Shown here: positions 1 to 5,271 of the stretch, in pieces | Layout: the number at the start of each line of letters is the position of its first letter | Numbering within the stretch: the stretch's first letter is position 1 | Assembly (NCBI GenBank): GCA_902489295.1 | Contig: CABTZM010000122.1 | Span: forward strand, 1-6,485 | DNA: 6,485 nt | Source of the DNA: an uncultured Collinsella sp. | GTDB taxonomy: Bacteria; Actinomycetota; Coriobacteriia; Coriobacteriales; Coriobacteriaceae | Direction of reading: 5' to 3' | Notes under the pieces: generated by a model | Databases searched by the model: none | Told to the model about the DNA's origin: nothing | Seen by the model: only the letters and a program-made list of their open reading frames with translations | Program-made: the position numbers and the translations under genes

Positions 1-27
1 CCACAAAGGGGACAGGCACCTTTGTGG
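1..27. repeat. CCACAAAGG...CCTTTGTGG palindromic repeat, copy 1 (variant)
   Basis: The arms at 1-9 and 19-27 are exact reverse complements around a 9-nt centre. The first 14 bases (CCACAAAGGGGACA) are identical to 2720-2733 in the second copy, but the right arm diverges near the centre, so the stem is shorter here. The element touches the window edge and may continue outside. It looks like a dispersed REP-like intergenic palindrome, a type I recall from Collinsella-like genomes. It could also act as the terminator of an unseen upstream gene. Confidence 0.7.
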
Positions 28-89
28 TAGTTTCGCATCGTGGTACCATGGTTCATATCGTTGTTTAAACGACTAAGGGAGTAGACACC
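28..89 (+). promoter_or_regulatory. Leader and ribosome binding site of the Bmp-domain gene
   Basis: This short stretch lies between the repeat and the first gene. A good Shine-Dalgarno sequence, GGGAG at 79-83, ends a few bases before the ATG at 90 and supports that start codon. I see no convincing -35/-10 pair here, so the promoter may lie outside the window or be poorly matched to consensus. Confidence 0.5.
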
Positions 90-2009
90 ATGGAAGAGGC
101 CTATCGTCAAGCACGCAAGCGCGGCGAGCAGGGACGCCGTCGCGCCATCAGCCAAAGCGAGCACCCGTACCTTACGGACCTCGACAGCTTGGTTGCCCAG
201 CTCCCCTTAGGTCAGCGAGAGAGCGTCGGCCTGCGGGATATTCCGCTCGAAATGGTCGTCGGCACGGTTACCAAGGGCCGTCAGTCTGCCTTTTCGTGCA
301 ACTTTATGCCCCTGTTGCCATTTAGCACCGAGTTCGCCCGCAAGTGGTCCAACCTCTACGACATCCAGGTGACCGAGGGCTATCGCGACCCCATCATCGT
401 CACCGAGTTCATGCATCGGTTCTACGTCCAAGAGGGCAACAAGCGCGTCAGTGTCCTCAAATTCCTGGACGCCCCGACGGTTTCGGCCAAGGTCACCCGC
501 CTCTATCCCGGAAAATGGGATTCCGTCGAAAGCCGCCTCTATGGCGAGTTCTGCGCGTTTTGGCGCGTCTGCCCCCTATACGAGATCGAGTTCTCGCGTG
601 AGGGAAGCTACGAGACGCTCGCCAAGATGCTCGGTCAGAACCTTATCGAAAAATGGCCACAGAAAAAGGTCGACTACCTGCGCCACACCTTCCTGCTCTT
701 TAAGCGCGCCTACCTGCGCGCCGGCGGCGACCATCTGGACATTACGCCCGCCGACGCTATGCTCGTTTACCTCAACGTGTACAACCAAGACCGCCTGCTG
801 GACACGCCGACGGATATCGTCGTAAACCGCCTGTGCAAGATTTGGCGCGAGTTGGTCATTGCCGGCAAAAGTGATGAGGAGAAGGTCGATCTTGTCGAGG
901 CACCGAGTGTCGATGAGGAAGAGGCGCCCACCAAGTCCACCTCCGGCGTGCTCAACTTCTTTATGGGCAAGACCGTCTACTCGGCGGCCAACCCTCTGCG
1001 CATCGCCTTTATCCATGAGTTCCCCTGTGCGACGTCGAGCTGGGACAGCCTGCACGACCAAGGGCGTCAGTATCTCGATGAGCATTTTGGCGGTATCGTG
1101 CGCACCGAGGCGTTCGAGGACTGTCACAATCCGGACGTGTTCTACGCCGCCGTGGAAACGGCTGTCAAACATGGAGCTAACGTCATCTTCTCGACCTCGC
1201 ACCGCCTAATGGAATACGCGCTCAGAGCTGCCGTTGAGTATCCACAGGTGCGGTTCCTTAACTGCTCTATCGGCCTTCCCCACCAAAGCGTCCGTTCGTA
1301 CTTTGGCAAGATGTACGAGGCCAAGTTCCTCCTGGGCGCCCTTGCCGCCAGTATGGCGGACAACCACCGTATCGGCTACCACGCGTCGGTCTTCGCCTCG
1401 GGCGCGCTTAGCGAGATCAACGCCTTTGCGATTGGCGCCTCGCTGCTCGACCCCCGCGCGCAAATTATCCTGACCTGGGGCGATGTGCCCGCCGGAAGCC
1501 TTGCCGAGGCCATGTGCCGCGAAGGCGTGAGCGTCATGACCGGCGCCGATATGTCCAAGTCTCTCGAGGACCCCACCGCCTACGGGCTTCACCGTCTGGT
1601 AAACGGCAAGGAAGTTACCGGTATTGCTATGCCGGTATGGAACTGGGGCCGTTACTACGAACTCATCGTACGCAGCCTACTGCACGGCACATGGGACGAG
1701 ACCGCCGATGACCAGCAGGTGCGCGCCGTCAACTACTGGTACGGTATGAGCTCGGGCGTCATCGACATTCGCTACGCTCCGGGCCTGCCCTATCAGACGC
1801 GCAAACTGGTGCAGCTGCTCCGCAATGGCATCGTCGAGGGCTCCATCAATCCATTTGGCGGCGAGCTTCATAGCCAAGACGGCGTGGTGCAGATCGAGGG
1901 CTTTCCCCCACTGCCGAGCGCGCAGATTGTCGAGATGAATTGGCTGGCGGACAACGTGGTAGGCACCATTCCGCAGCTCGACGATGAGCCGGGAGTTACC
2001 GCCCTATGA
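90..2009 (+). CDS. Cytoplasmic ParB-like / Bmp-family (PnrA-like) ligand-binding fusion protein
   Basis: The product has 639 residues and its function is unknown. Residues about 45-135 hold a conserved block with RDPIIVTEF and, at 114-124, QEGNKRVSVLK. This resembles the ParB/sulfiredoxin-fold box in which a G-x-x-R motif follows a strand. Residues about 140-255 look helical, and an acidic linker (about 258-285) follows. From about residue 302 (LRIAFIHEF) to about 600 the protein reads as a Bmp/Med (PF02608) periplasmic-binding-type domain, with segments such as HGANVIFSTS, YEAKFLLGALAASM and MPVWNWGRYYELI. Classical Bmp proteins are secreted lipoproteins that bind purine nucleosides for ABC transporters. 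This one has a charged N-terminus (MEEAYRQARKRGEQ), no signal peptide or lipobox, and no transporter genes nearby, so a transport role is unlikely. I recall similar unsecreted proteins in Clostridia. Its stop overlaps the next gene by 4 bp, implying translational coupling. The Bmp assignment is fairly secure; the ParB-like one is moderate; the ligand is inferred. Confidence 0.8.
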   Translation: MEEAYRQARKRGEQGRRRAISQSEHPYLTDLDSLVAQLPLGQRESVGLRDIPLEMVVGTVTKGRQSAFSCNFMPLLPFSTEFARKWSNLYDIQVTEGYRDPIIVTEFMHRFYVQEGNKRVSVLKFLDAPTVSAKVTRLYPGKWDSVESRLYGEFCAFWRVCPLYEIEFSREGSYETLAKMLGQNLIEKWPQKKVDYLRHTFLLFKRAYLRAGGDHLDITPADAMLVYLNVYNQDRLLDTPTDIVVNRLCKIWRELVIAGKSDEEKVDLVEAPSVDEEEAPTKSTSGVLNFFMGKTVYSAANPLRIAFIHEFPCATSSWDSLHDQGRQYLDEHFGGIVRTEAFEDCHNPDVFYAAVETAVKHGANVIFSTSHRLMEYALRAAVEYPQVRFLNCSIGLPHQSVRSYFGKMYEAKFLLGALAASMADNHRIGYHASVFASGALSEINAFAIGASLLDPRAQIILTWGDVPAGSLAEAMCREGVSVMTGADMSKSLEDPTAYGLHRLVNGKEVTGIAMPVWNWGRYYELIVRSLLHGTWDETADDQQVRAVNYWYGMSSGVIDIRYAPGLPYQTRKLVQLLRNGIVEGSINPFGGELHSQDGVVQIEGFPPLPSAQIVEMNWLADNVVGTIPQLDDEPGVTAL

Positions 2010-2716
2010 AGATCCTTGCCATAGCAGATACCGAAGAACGATGCCTTTGGGAGTGCTTTCGCAAGGAGCGCTTTGAGGGTGTCGACCTGATTCTGTCTGC
2101 CGGCGATCTGGACCCGGACTATCTTGAGTTTTTGGTCACCGTCATCAACAAACCGCTCATCTACGTGCGCGGCAATCACGACGACCGCTACGCACGTCAT
2201 GCACCGGGCGGATGTATCTGCGTGGAAGACAGCGTGTACACGTACCGAGGGATTCGCATTGCGGGCCTTGGCGGGTCCATGCGTTATCGCGACGGCGCCA
2301 ACATGTACACCGAACGCGAGATGTCCAAGCGCATGCGCAAGCTGTCGCGTAAGGTTAGGATGGTCGGCGGGTGCGACATTCTGCTTACCCATGCACCCGC
2401 CGCCGGTATGGGTGATCTGGACGATCTGCCGCATCGAGGGTTTGAGTGCTTTAACACGGCGCTTGAGTCCTGGGGGGCCGACTACATGGTGCATGGGCAT
2501 GTACATCGAAGCTACGGTAACGATTTTCAGCGCGAGCGGCAGCATGTGTGTGGAACGACGATCATCAACGCCTGCGGCTATACGCAGTTTGAGCTGGACG
2601 AAGTGCGCTACCCCATCCGTGGCTGGCAGGCAGCCTGGCTCAACTCGCAAACCATGCGCCGCGAGCTCAAACGCCACGAGGCCATCGAGTCCTCAACAGC
2701 CAGAACCCCCTGGTAA
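2006..2716 (+). CDS. Calcineurin-like metallophosphoesterase
   Basis: The product has 236 residues, a usual length for small single-domain phosphoesterases of the PF00149/PF12850 type. These enzymes hydrolyse phosphomonoesters or phosphodiesters with two metal ions. Motifs appear in the expected order: D8 in IADTEE (motif I), GD at 33-34 in SAGDLD, GNHD at 56-59, H129 in LLTHAP, and GHVH at 164-167. Motif I reads D-T-E where the family norm is D-x-H, so one metal ligand is altered; I recall the same variant in clostridial relatives. No signal peptide or membrane segment is visible. The ATG overlaps the upstream stop as ATGA, and a GGGAG at 1991-1995 lies 10 nt before it, so the two genes are probably co-translated. 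The substrate is unknown. Pairing with a Bmp-domain protein hints at a nucleotide-like substrate, which is inference only. A palindrome begins two bases after the stop. Confidence 0.88.
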   Translation: MKILAIADTEERCLWECFRKERFEGVDLILSAGDLDPDYLEFLVTVINKPLIYVRGNHDDRYARHAPGGCICVEDSVYTYRGIRIAGLGGSMRYRDGANMYTEREMSKRMRKLSRKVRMVGGCDILLTHAPAAGMGDLDDLPHRGFECFNTALESWGADYMVHGHVHRSYGNDFQRERQHVCGTTIINACGYTQFELDEVRYPIRGWQAAWLNSQTMRRELKRHEAIESSTARTPW

Positions 2717-2717
2717 C

Positions 2718-2750
2718 CACCACAAAGGGGACACTGTCCCCTTTGTGGTG
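2718..2750. repeat. Perfect CACCACAAAGGGGACA palindrome, copy 2
   Basis: Two 16-nt arms (2718-2733 and 2735-2750) are exact reverse complements around a single C at 2734. It shares 14 identical bases with the element at the left edge. It begins immediately after the phosphoesterase stop codon and is followed by CTTTT on the plus strand. As well as being a dispersed repeat it could therefore act as an intrinsic terminator or 3'-end stabiliser for the plus-strand pair. Confidence 0.85.
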
Positions 2751-2767
2751 CTTTTGACGCGATAGCA

Positions 2768-2804
2768 AGAAACCCGGTCCTGCACGAGGCAGAACCGGGT
2801 TTCT
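2768..2804. terminator. Convergent bidirectional terminator (rplA / phosphoesterase)
   Basis: A 16-bp stem (2768-2783 with 2789-2804) closes a 5-nt loop. The one imperfect pair is 2779/2793: it is a C-A mismatch in the plus-strand RNA but a G-U wobble in the minus-strand RNA, so the hairpin is slightly better for the rplA side. The arms supply T-rich tails, TTTCTTT on plus and TTTCTTG on minus. It sits between the two convergent gene ends and fits a shared intrinsic terminator. Confidence 0.88.
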
Positions 2805-2841
2805 TTAGCAATGCTTACTTTGCTCAGGCAGTAACTGTTAG

Positions 2842-3549
2842 TTACTCAGCCAGGAAGTCACGCTGGACAGCGGGATCGACCTTGACGCCAGGGCCCATGG
2901 TGGAAGACACGGAGATGGACTTGACGTACTTACCCTTAGCAGAAGAGGGCTTGACGCGCAGGATCTCGGTGTACAGGGCAGCGTAGTTCTCGACGAGCTG
3001 CTGCTCAGAGAAGGACTTCTTGCCCAGGGGCACGTGGCAGATGCCGTAACGGTCGGCGCGATACTCAACGCGGCCGGCCTTGAGCTCGGAGACCATCTTG
3101 GCGACGTCCATGGTCACGGTGCCGAGCTTGGGGTTCGGCATGAGGCCACGGGGACCAAGGATCTTACCGATGCGGCCAACCTTGGCCATCATGTTCGGCG
3201 TAGCGATAGCGGCGTCGAAGTTGATCTCGCCCTTCTGGATCTGGGCGACGAGCTCGTCGGAACCGATGATGTCGGCGCCGGCAGCCTCGGCCTCGCGGGC
3301 CTTCTCGCCCTCGGCGAAGACGGCAACACGAACGGTCTTGCCGGTGCCGTGGGGCAGGGAGATGGAACCACGGATGTTCTGGTCAGCCTTACGAGTATCG
3401 ATGCCCAGACGGAAGTGGGCCTCGACGGTCTCGTCGAACTTGGCGGTGTCGAGCTCCTTGATGAGCTTGGCAGCCTGAAGGGGGGTGTAGAGCGTGGCGC
3501 GGTCGATCTTCTCGGCAGCGGCGTTATAGCTCTTACCATGCTTAGCCAT
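2842..3549 (-). CDS. rplA: 50S ribosomal protein L1
   Basis: L1 forms the mobile stalk near the ribosomal E site, binds 23S rRNA and in many bacteria represses its own operon. The protein from the chosen start has 235 residues (E. coli L1 has 234). The L1 signature GKILGPRGLMPNPKLGTV is intact, as is the C-terminal SSTMGPGVKVD. I chose MAKHGK at 3549 rather than the in-frame ATG at 3555. The Shine-Dalgarno AGGAGG at 3558-3563 lies 8 nt before 3549 but only 2 nt before 3555, and family members usually start MAK. L1 is the last gene of the unit and is followed by a strong terminator; no rplJ/rplL come after it. Its spacer contains a likely L1-binding site, consistent with autogenous control. 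Confidence 0.97.
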   Translation of the reverse strand: MAKHGKSYNAAAEKIDRATLYTPLQAAKLIKELDTAKFDETVEAHFRLGIDTRKADQNIRGSISLPHGTGKTVRVAVFAEGEKAREAEAAGADIIGSDELVAQIQKGEINFDAAIATPNMMAKVGRIGKILGPRGLMPNPKLGTVTMDVAKMVSELKAGRVEYRADRYGICHVPLGKKSFSEQQLVENYAALYTEILRVKPSSAKGKYVKSISVSSTMGPGVKVDPAVQRDFLAE

Positions 3550-3557
3550 GTGCATTA

Positions 3558-3592
3558 CCTCCTGTGGTTAAACGGGCGCGAGCCCTCCCACA
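3558..3592 (-). promoter_or_regulatory. Putative L1 autoregulatory operator overlapping the rplA Shine-Dalgarno
   Basis: In the minus-strand RNA, UGUGG (3592-3588) pairs with CCACA (3567-3563). An asymmetric internal loop follows, GA on the 5' side and GUUUAA on the 3' side. Then GGGC (3585-3582) pairs with GCCC (3577-3574) around a UCGC tetraloop. This copies the layout of the L1 site in 23S rRNA, where GGUGG-GA-GGCU faces AGCC, an A-rich strand and CCACC. The last base of the outer stem is also the first base of the AGGAGG at 3558-3563, so bound L1 would block initiation. The structure is seen by eye; L1 binding is inferred from known L1 operators. Confidence 0.6.
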
Positions 3593-3599
3593 TCGTATC

Positions 3600-3645
3600 G
3601 TGTGCCCTATTGCACACATTTAACGGGCGCCCGATCGGAGCACCC
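3600..3645 (-). other. Two further RNA hairpins in the rplK-rplA spacer
   Basis: In the minus-strand RNA, GGGUGC (3645-3640) can pair with GCGCCC (3630-3625), with one G-U. Downstream, GUGUGC (3617-3612) pairs perfectly with GCACAC (3605-3600) across a 6-nt loop. Neither is followed by a U-run, so they are not terminators. The 9-mer AACGGGCGC occurs at 3571-3579, inside the putative L1 operator, and again at 3622-3630, which could allow alternative pairing. Confidence 0.45.
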
Positions 3646-3665
3646 GTCATTACCTAAAGAAATCG

Positions 3666-4094
3666 CTACTCAGCGATGGTGACGCCCATGGAGCGGGCGG
3701 TACCGGCGATGATCTTCTTGGCGGCGTCAATGTCGTTGGCATTGAGGTCCGGCATCTTGATCTCGGCGATCTTGGTGAGCTGCTCCTGGGAGAGCTGACC
3801 GACCTTGTCGGCCTGGGGCTTAGCGGAACCAGACTTGAGGTTCAGCTCCTTCTTGATGAGGTGAGCCGCCGGCGGGGTCTTGGTGATGAAGGAGAAGGAC
3901 TTGTCCTCGTAGACAGAGATCTCAACGGGGATGATGTCGCCCTTCTTGTCCTGCGTCTCGGCGTTAAAGGCCTGGCAGAACTGCATGATGTTCACGCCAG
4001 CAGCGCCCAGGGCGGGGCCGACGGGAGGAGCGGGGTTAGCTGCACCAGCAGGAATCTGGAGCTTAATGACGTTGGCAACCTTCTTCTCAGCCAT
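3666..4094 (-). CDS. rplK: 50S ribosomal protein L11
   Basis: L11 binds the GTPase-associated centre of 23S rRNA and takes part in factor binding and the stringent response. The protein from the chosen start has 142 residues, the usual length. The N-terminal domain carries the hallmark LQIPAGAANPAPPVGPALG, with the proline-rich segment of the thiostrepton-binding region. The C-terminal RNA-binding domain ends with AKKIIAGTARSMGV. I prefer the ATG at 4094 (MAEKK) over the in-frame ATG at 4100, because the AAAGGA motif lies 6 nt before 4094 but directly abuts 4100. It lies downstream of nusG and upstream of rplA in a conserved cluster. Confidence 0.97.
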   Translation of the reverse strand: MAEKKVANVIKLQIPAGAANPAPPVGPALGAAGVNIMQFCQAFNAETQDKKGDIIPVEISVYEDKSFSFITKTPPAAHLIKKELNLKSGSAKPQADKVGQLSQEQLTKIAEIKMPDLNANDIDAAKKIIAGTARSMGVTIAE

Positions 4095-4214
4095 GGTCAT
4101 TCCTTTCGAATCACGAGTGTGAAGTACTTGCTATATCGTAAGCACGCACGTGTTAGAAGCACTCCTGAGATGAGCAGTCACAGAAGAAGCACGCTCGCGC
4201 GAACGGACGAAAAC
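4095..4214 (-). other. nusG-rplK intergenic leader
   Basis: This 120-base spacer has no gene. On the minus strand the hexamer GTGCTT occurs three times (4192-4187, 4162-4157, 4145-4140). The last copy can pair with AAGTAC (4129-4124) to make a 6-bp stem, with one G-U, around a 10-nt loop. There is no clear terminator and no strong promoter. In E. coli the L1 operator lies in the rplK leader, but I could not fit the L1-site layout here. Confidence 0.4.
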
Positions 4215-4751
4215 TTAAGCGATGACAGCGACCTGGTTAAAGTCGAGCTCGACCGGCGTCTCGCGGCCAAAGATCATCAGCGTGACCTTGAGCTTGCCAG
4301 CCTCGGTGTTAACCTCGGAGACCTTGCCATCAAAGTCGGTAAGCGGGCCATCGGTGACGCGGACGGACGTGCCGACCTGAATATCAACCGAGGTGCGCTT
4401 GGGCGAATCGCCCTTACCGGGACGACGAGTCATCTTGTTGTACTCGTCGCGGGAAAGCGGAGCGGGCTTGCCGTTGCCGCCCAGGAAACCGGTGACGCCG
4501 GGCGTGTTGCGAACGCACGTCCATGCATCGTCATCCATCTCCATGCGGACCAGGACATAACCCGGGAAGATCTTAGAATCCTTGGTCTCACGCTTGCCAC
4601 CCTCTTTAATCTCGGTGACGCGCTCCATAGGAATCTCGATATCGAAGATACGGTCCTGCATGCCCATAGTCTCGATGCGATGCTCGAGATCGGACTTAAC
4701 GCGGTTCTCGTATCCAGAGTAAGTGTGAACGACGTACCAACGCTTAGACAT
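4215..4751 (-). CDS. nusG: Transcription termination/antitermination factor NusG
   Basis: NusG binds RNA polymerase and affects elongation, pausing, Rho termination and coupling to ribosomes. The product has 178 residues, close to the usual 180 or so. Residues 1 to about 108 form the NGN domain, opening KRWYVVHTYSGYENRV and including KIFPGYVLVRM at 60-70 and the NTPGVTGFLGG segment. Residues about 123-178 form the KOW domain, with VRVTDGPLTDFDGKV at 130-144. The linker (about 105-122) is basic. The gene begins 3 nt after the secE stop. Its Shine-Dalgarno, GAGGGG, lies inside the last codons of secE, so the two are probably translationally coupled. Nothing unusual is seen in the protein. Confidence 0.97.
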   Translation of the reverse strand: MSKRWYVVHTYSGYENRVKSDLEHRIETMGMQDRIFDIEIPMERVTEIKEGGKRETKDSKIFPGYVLVRMEMDDDAWTCVRNTPGVTGFLGGNGKPAPLSRDEYNKMTRRPGKGDSPKRTSVDIQVGTSVRVTDGPLTDFDGKVSEVNTEAGKLKVTLMIFGRETPVELDFNQVAVIA

Positions 4752-4754
4752 GGT

Positions 4755-5093
4755 TTAGCCCCTCAATCCAGAGAACAGAGCAAGAGCCTCGCCAAAGCCA
4801 GCATCGAGCAGAGCGATGACGACGCCGACGACGATCAGAGAAGCGCAAACGACGACCGAGTAGTTCACGAGCTCCTTCTTATCGGGCCACGTGACACGCT
4901 TCATCTCGGACTTGACCGAAGCGAAATACTTCTTGGTGCGGGCGAAGAAACCAGGCTTCTCGTTCTTCTTGGACTTCGCAGCCTTCTCGTTCTTCTTGGC
5001 AACGGCCTTCTTGGCCTCAACCTTGGAGTTGGCGGCAGCGTTGTTGGCAGGTGCCGGCTGCTGAGCCTTCTTCTTGTTCTTCTTGTTGGCCAT
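4755..5093 (-). CDS. secE: Preprotein translocase subunit SecE
   Basis: SecE clamps SecY in the inner-membrane SecYEG channel. The product has 112 residues. Residues 1 to about 48 are a low-complexity Lys/Ala/Asn extension, absent from minimal single-helix SecE proteins such as that of Bacillus. Residues about 55-80 carry the conserved amphipathic segment with VKSEMKRVTWPDKKELVNYS. A single hydrophobic helix follows at about 78-97 (VVVCASLIVVGVVIALL). The start at 5093 is supported by GGAGGT about 7 nt upstream. The stop is 3 nt before nusG, and the upstream neighbour is tRNA-Trp. Extended basic N-termini are common in actinobacterial SecE. This is the single-membrane-span form, not the three-span enterobacterial form. 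Confidence 0.95.
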   Translation of the reverse strand: MANKKNKKKAQQPAPANNAAANSKVEAKKAVAKKNEKAAKSKKNEKPGFFARTKKYFASVKSEMKRVTWPDKKELVNYSVVVCASLIVVGVVIALLDAGFGEALALFSGLRG

Positions 5094-5116
5094 TTGGGTT
5101 ACCTCCGCGCAATGCG

Positions 5117-5146
5117 CTTATACATGAGTAAACCGTAAGCTCCCAA
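5117..5146 (-). promoter_or_regulatory. Possible weak promoter for secE-nusG-rplKA
   Basis: On the minus strand, TTGGGA (5146-5141) and TATAAG (5122-5117) are separated by 18 nt, giving 4/6 and 5/6 matches to sigma-70-type hexamers. The -35 falls inside the 28-nt palindrome. A transcript would start some 20 nt before the secE ATG. The evidence is consensus matching only. Confidence 0.3.
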
Positions 5147-5160
5147 TTGGGAGCTTACGG
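5133..5160 (-). terminator. Perfect 28-nt palindrome between tRNA-Trp and secE (attenuator-like hairpin)
   Basis: CCGTAAGCTCCCAA (5133-5146) is followed directly by its exact reverse complement. As RNA it gives a 12-bp stem with an AAUU loop. In the minus direction it is followed by TTTACTC, a weak U-run, so it may be a partial terminator, an RNA-processing or stability element, or an operator. It starts 9 nt after the tRNA CCA end. Confidence 0.55.
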
Positions 5161-5169
5161 AATAATGAC

Positions 5170-5245
5170 TGGCACGCCAGGAAGGACTCGAACCCTCAAC
5201 ACTCGGTTTTGGAGACCGATGCTCTACCAATTGAACTACTGGCGT
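5170..5245 (-). tRNA. tRNA-Trp (anticodon CCA)
   Basis: The 76-nt cloverleaf reads cleanly. Acceptor stem ACGCCAG (5245-5239) pairs with CTGGCGT (5180-5174). The D arm GTTC/GAGC has one G-U pair. The anticodon stem TCGGT/ACCGA encloses loop CTCCAAA with anticodon CCA at 5212-5210, and the T arm GAGGG/CCTTC has loop TTCGAGT. The discriminator base is G and the 3' CCA is encoded. It sits 13 nt after the rpmG stop and upstream of secE, so it is probably released from an mRNA-tRNA transcript. Confidence 0.97.
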
Positions 5246-5253
5246 ATGTGACT

Positions 5254-5271
5254 AGAGACTAGCGAGTCTCT
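5254..5271 (-). other. Stem-loop spanning the rpmG stop codon
   Basis: In the minus-strand RNA AGAGACT (5271-5265) pairs perfectly with AGTCTCT (5260-5254) around a CGCT loop. The rpmG TAG (5261-5259) lies on the loop/stem border. The hairpin ends 8 nt before the 5' end of tRNA-Trp and could protect the rpmG 3' end after RNase P cleavage. No U-run follows, so it is not a terminator. Confidence 0.5.

Noticed and set aside
90..2009. The Bmp-domain protein considered as an ABC transporter substrate-binding lipoprotein
   Set aside because: The N-terminus is charged with no hydrophobic signal segment or lipobox cysteine, about 300 extra residues precede the binding domain, and no permease or ATPase gene is adjacent.
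1868..2677. A 269-codon minus-strand open frame opposite the phosphoesterase
   Set aside because: It is antisense to a gene with clear metal-binding motifs, has no recognisable family features, and fits the high-GC pattern of stop-free antisense frames.
2718..2750. The palindrome considered as a phage attachment site or CRISPR repeat
   Set aside because: No integrase, no direct-repeat array with spacers, and no tRNA end match are present. A REP-like or terminator role fits better.
2608..2811. A short minus-strand open frame with a CPLCGG-like cysteine motif, resembling a zinc ribbon
   Set aside because: The cysteine-containing segment is simply the translation of the palindromic repeat, and the frame runs through the terminator hairpin.
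3034..3657. A 207-codon plus-strand open frame opposite rplA
   Set aside because: It is antisense to L1 and its leader, low-complexity (Gly, Leu, Asp, Val), and lacks any family signature.
4095..4214. The nusG-rplK spacer considered as the L1 operator, as in E. coli
   Set aside because: No GUGG-GA-stem arrangement with a matching CCAC strand could be fitted. The rplK-rplA spacer is a much better match.
3861..5138. A long plus-strand open frame (425 codons) running across the nusG-rplK region
   Set aside because: It lies antisense to rplK, nusG and secE, which are certain genes. Its leucine/valine/arginine-rich composition is a codon-usage shadow and no recognisable domain or ribosome binding site is present.
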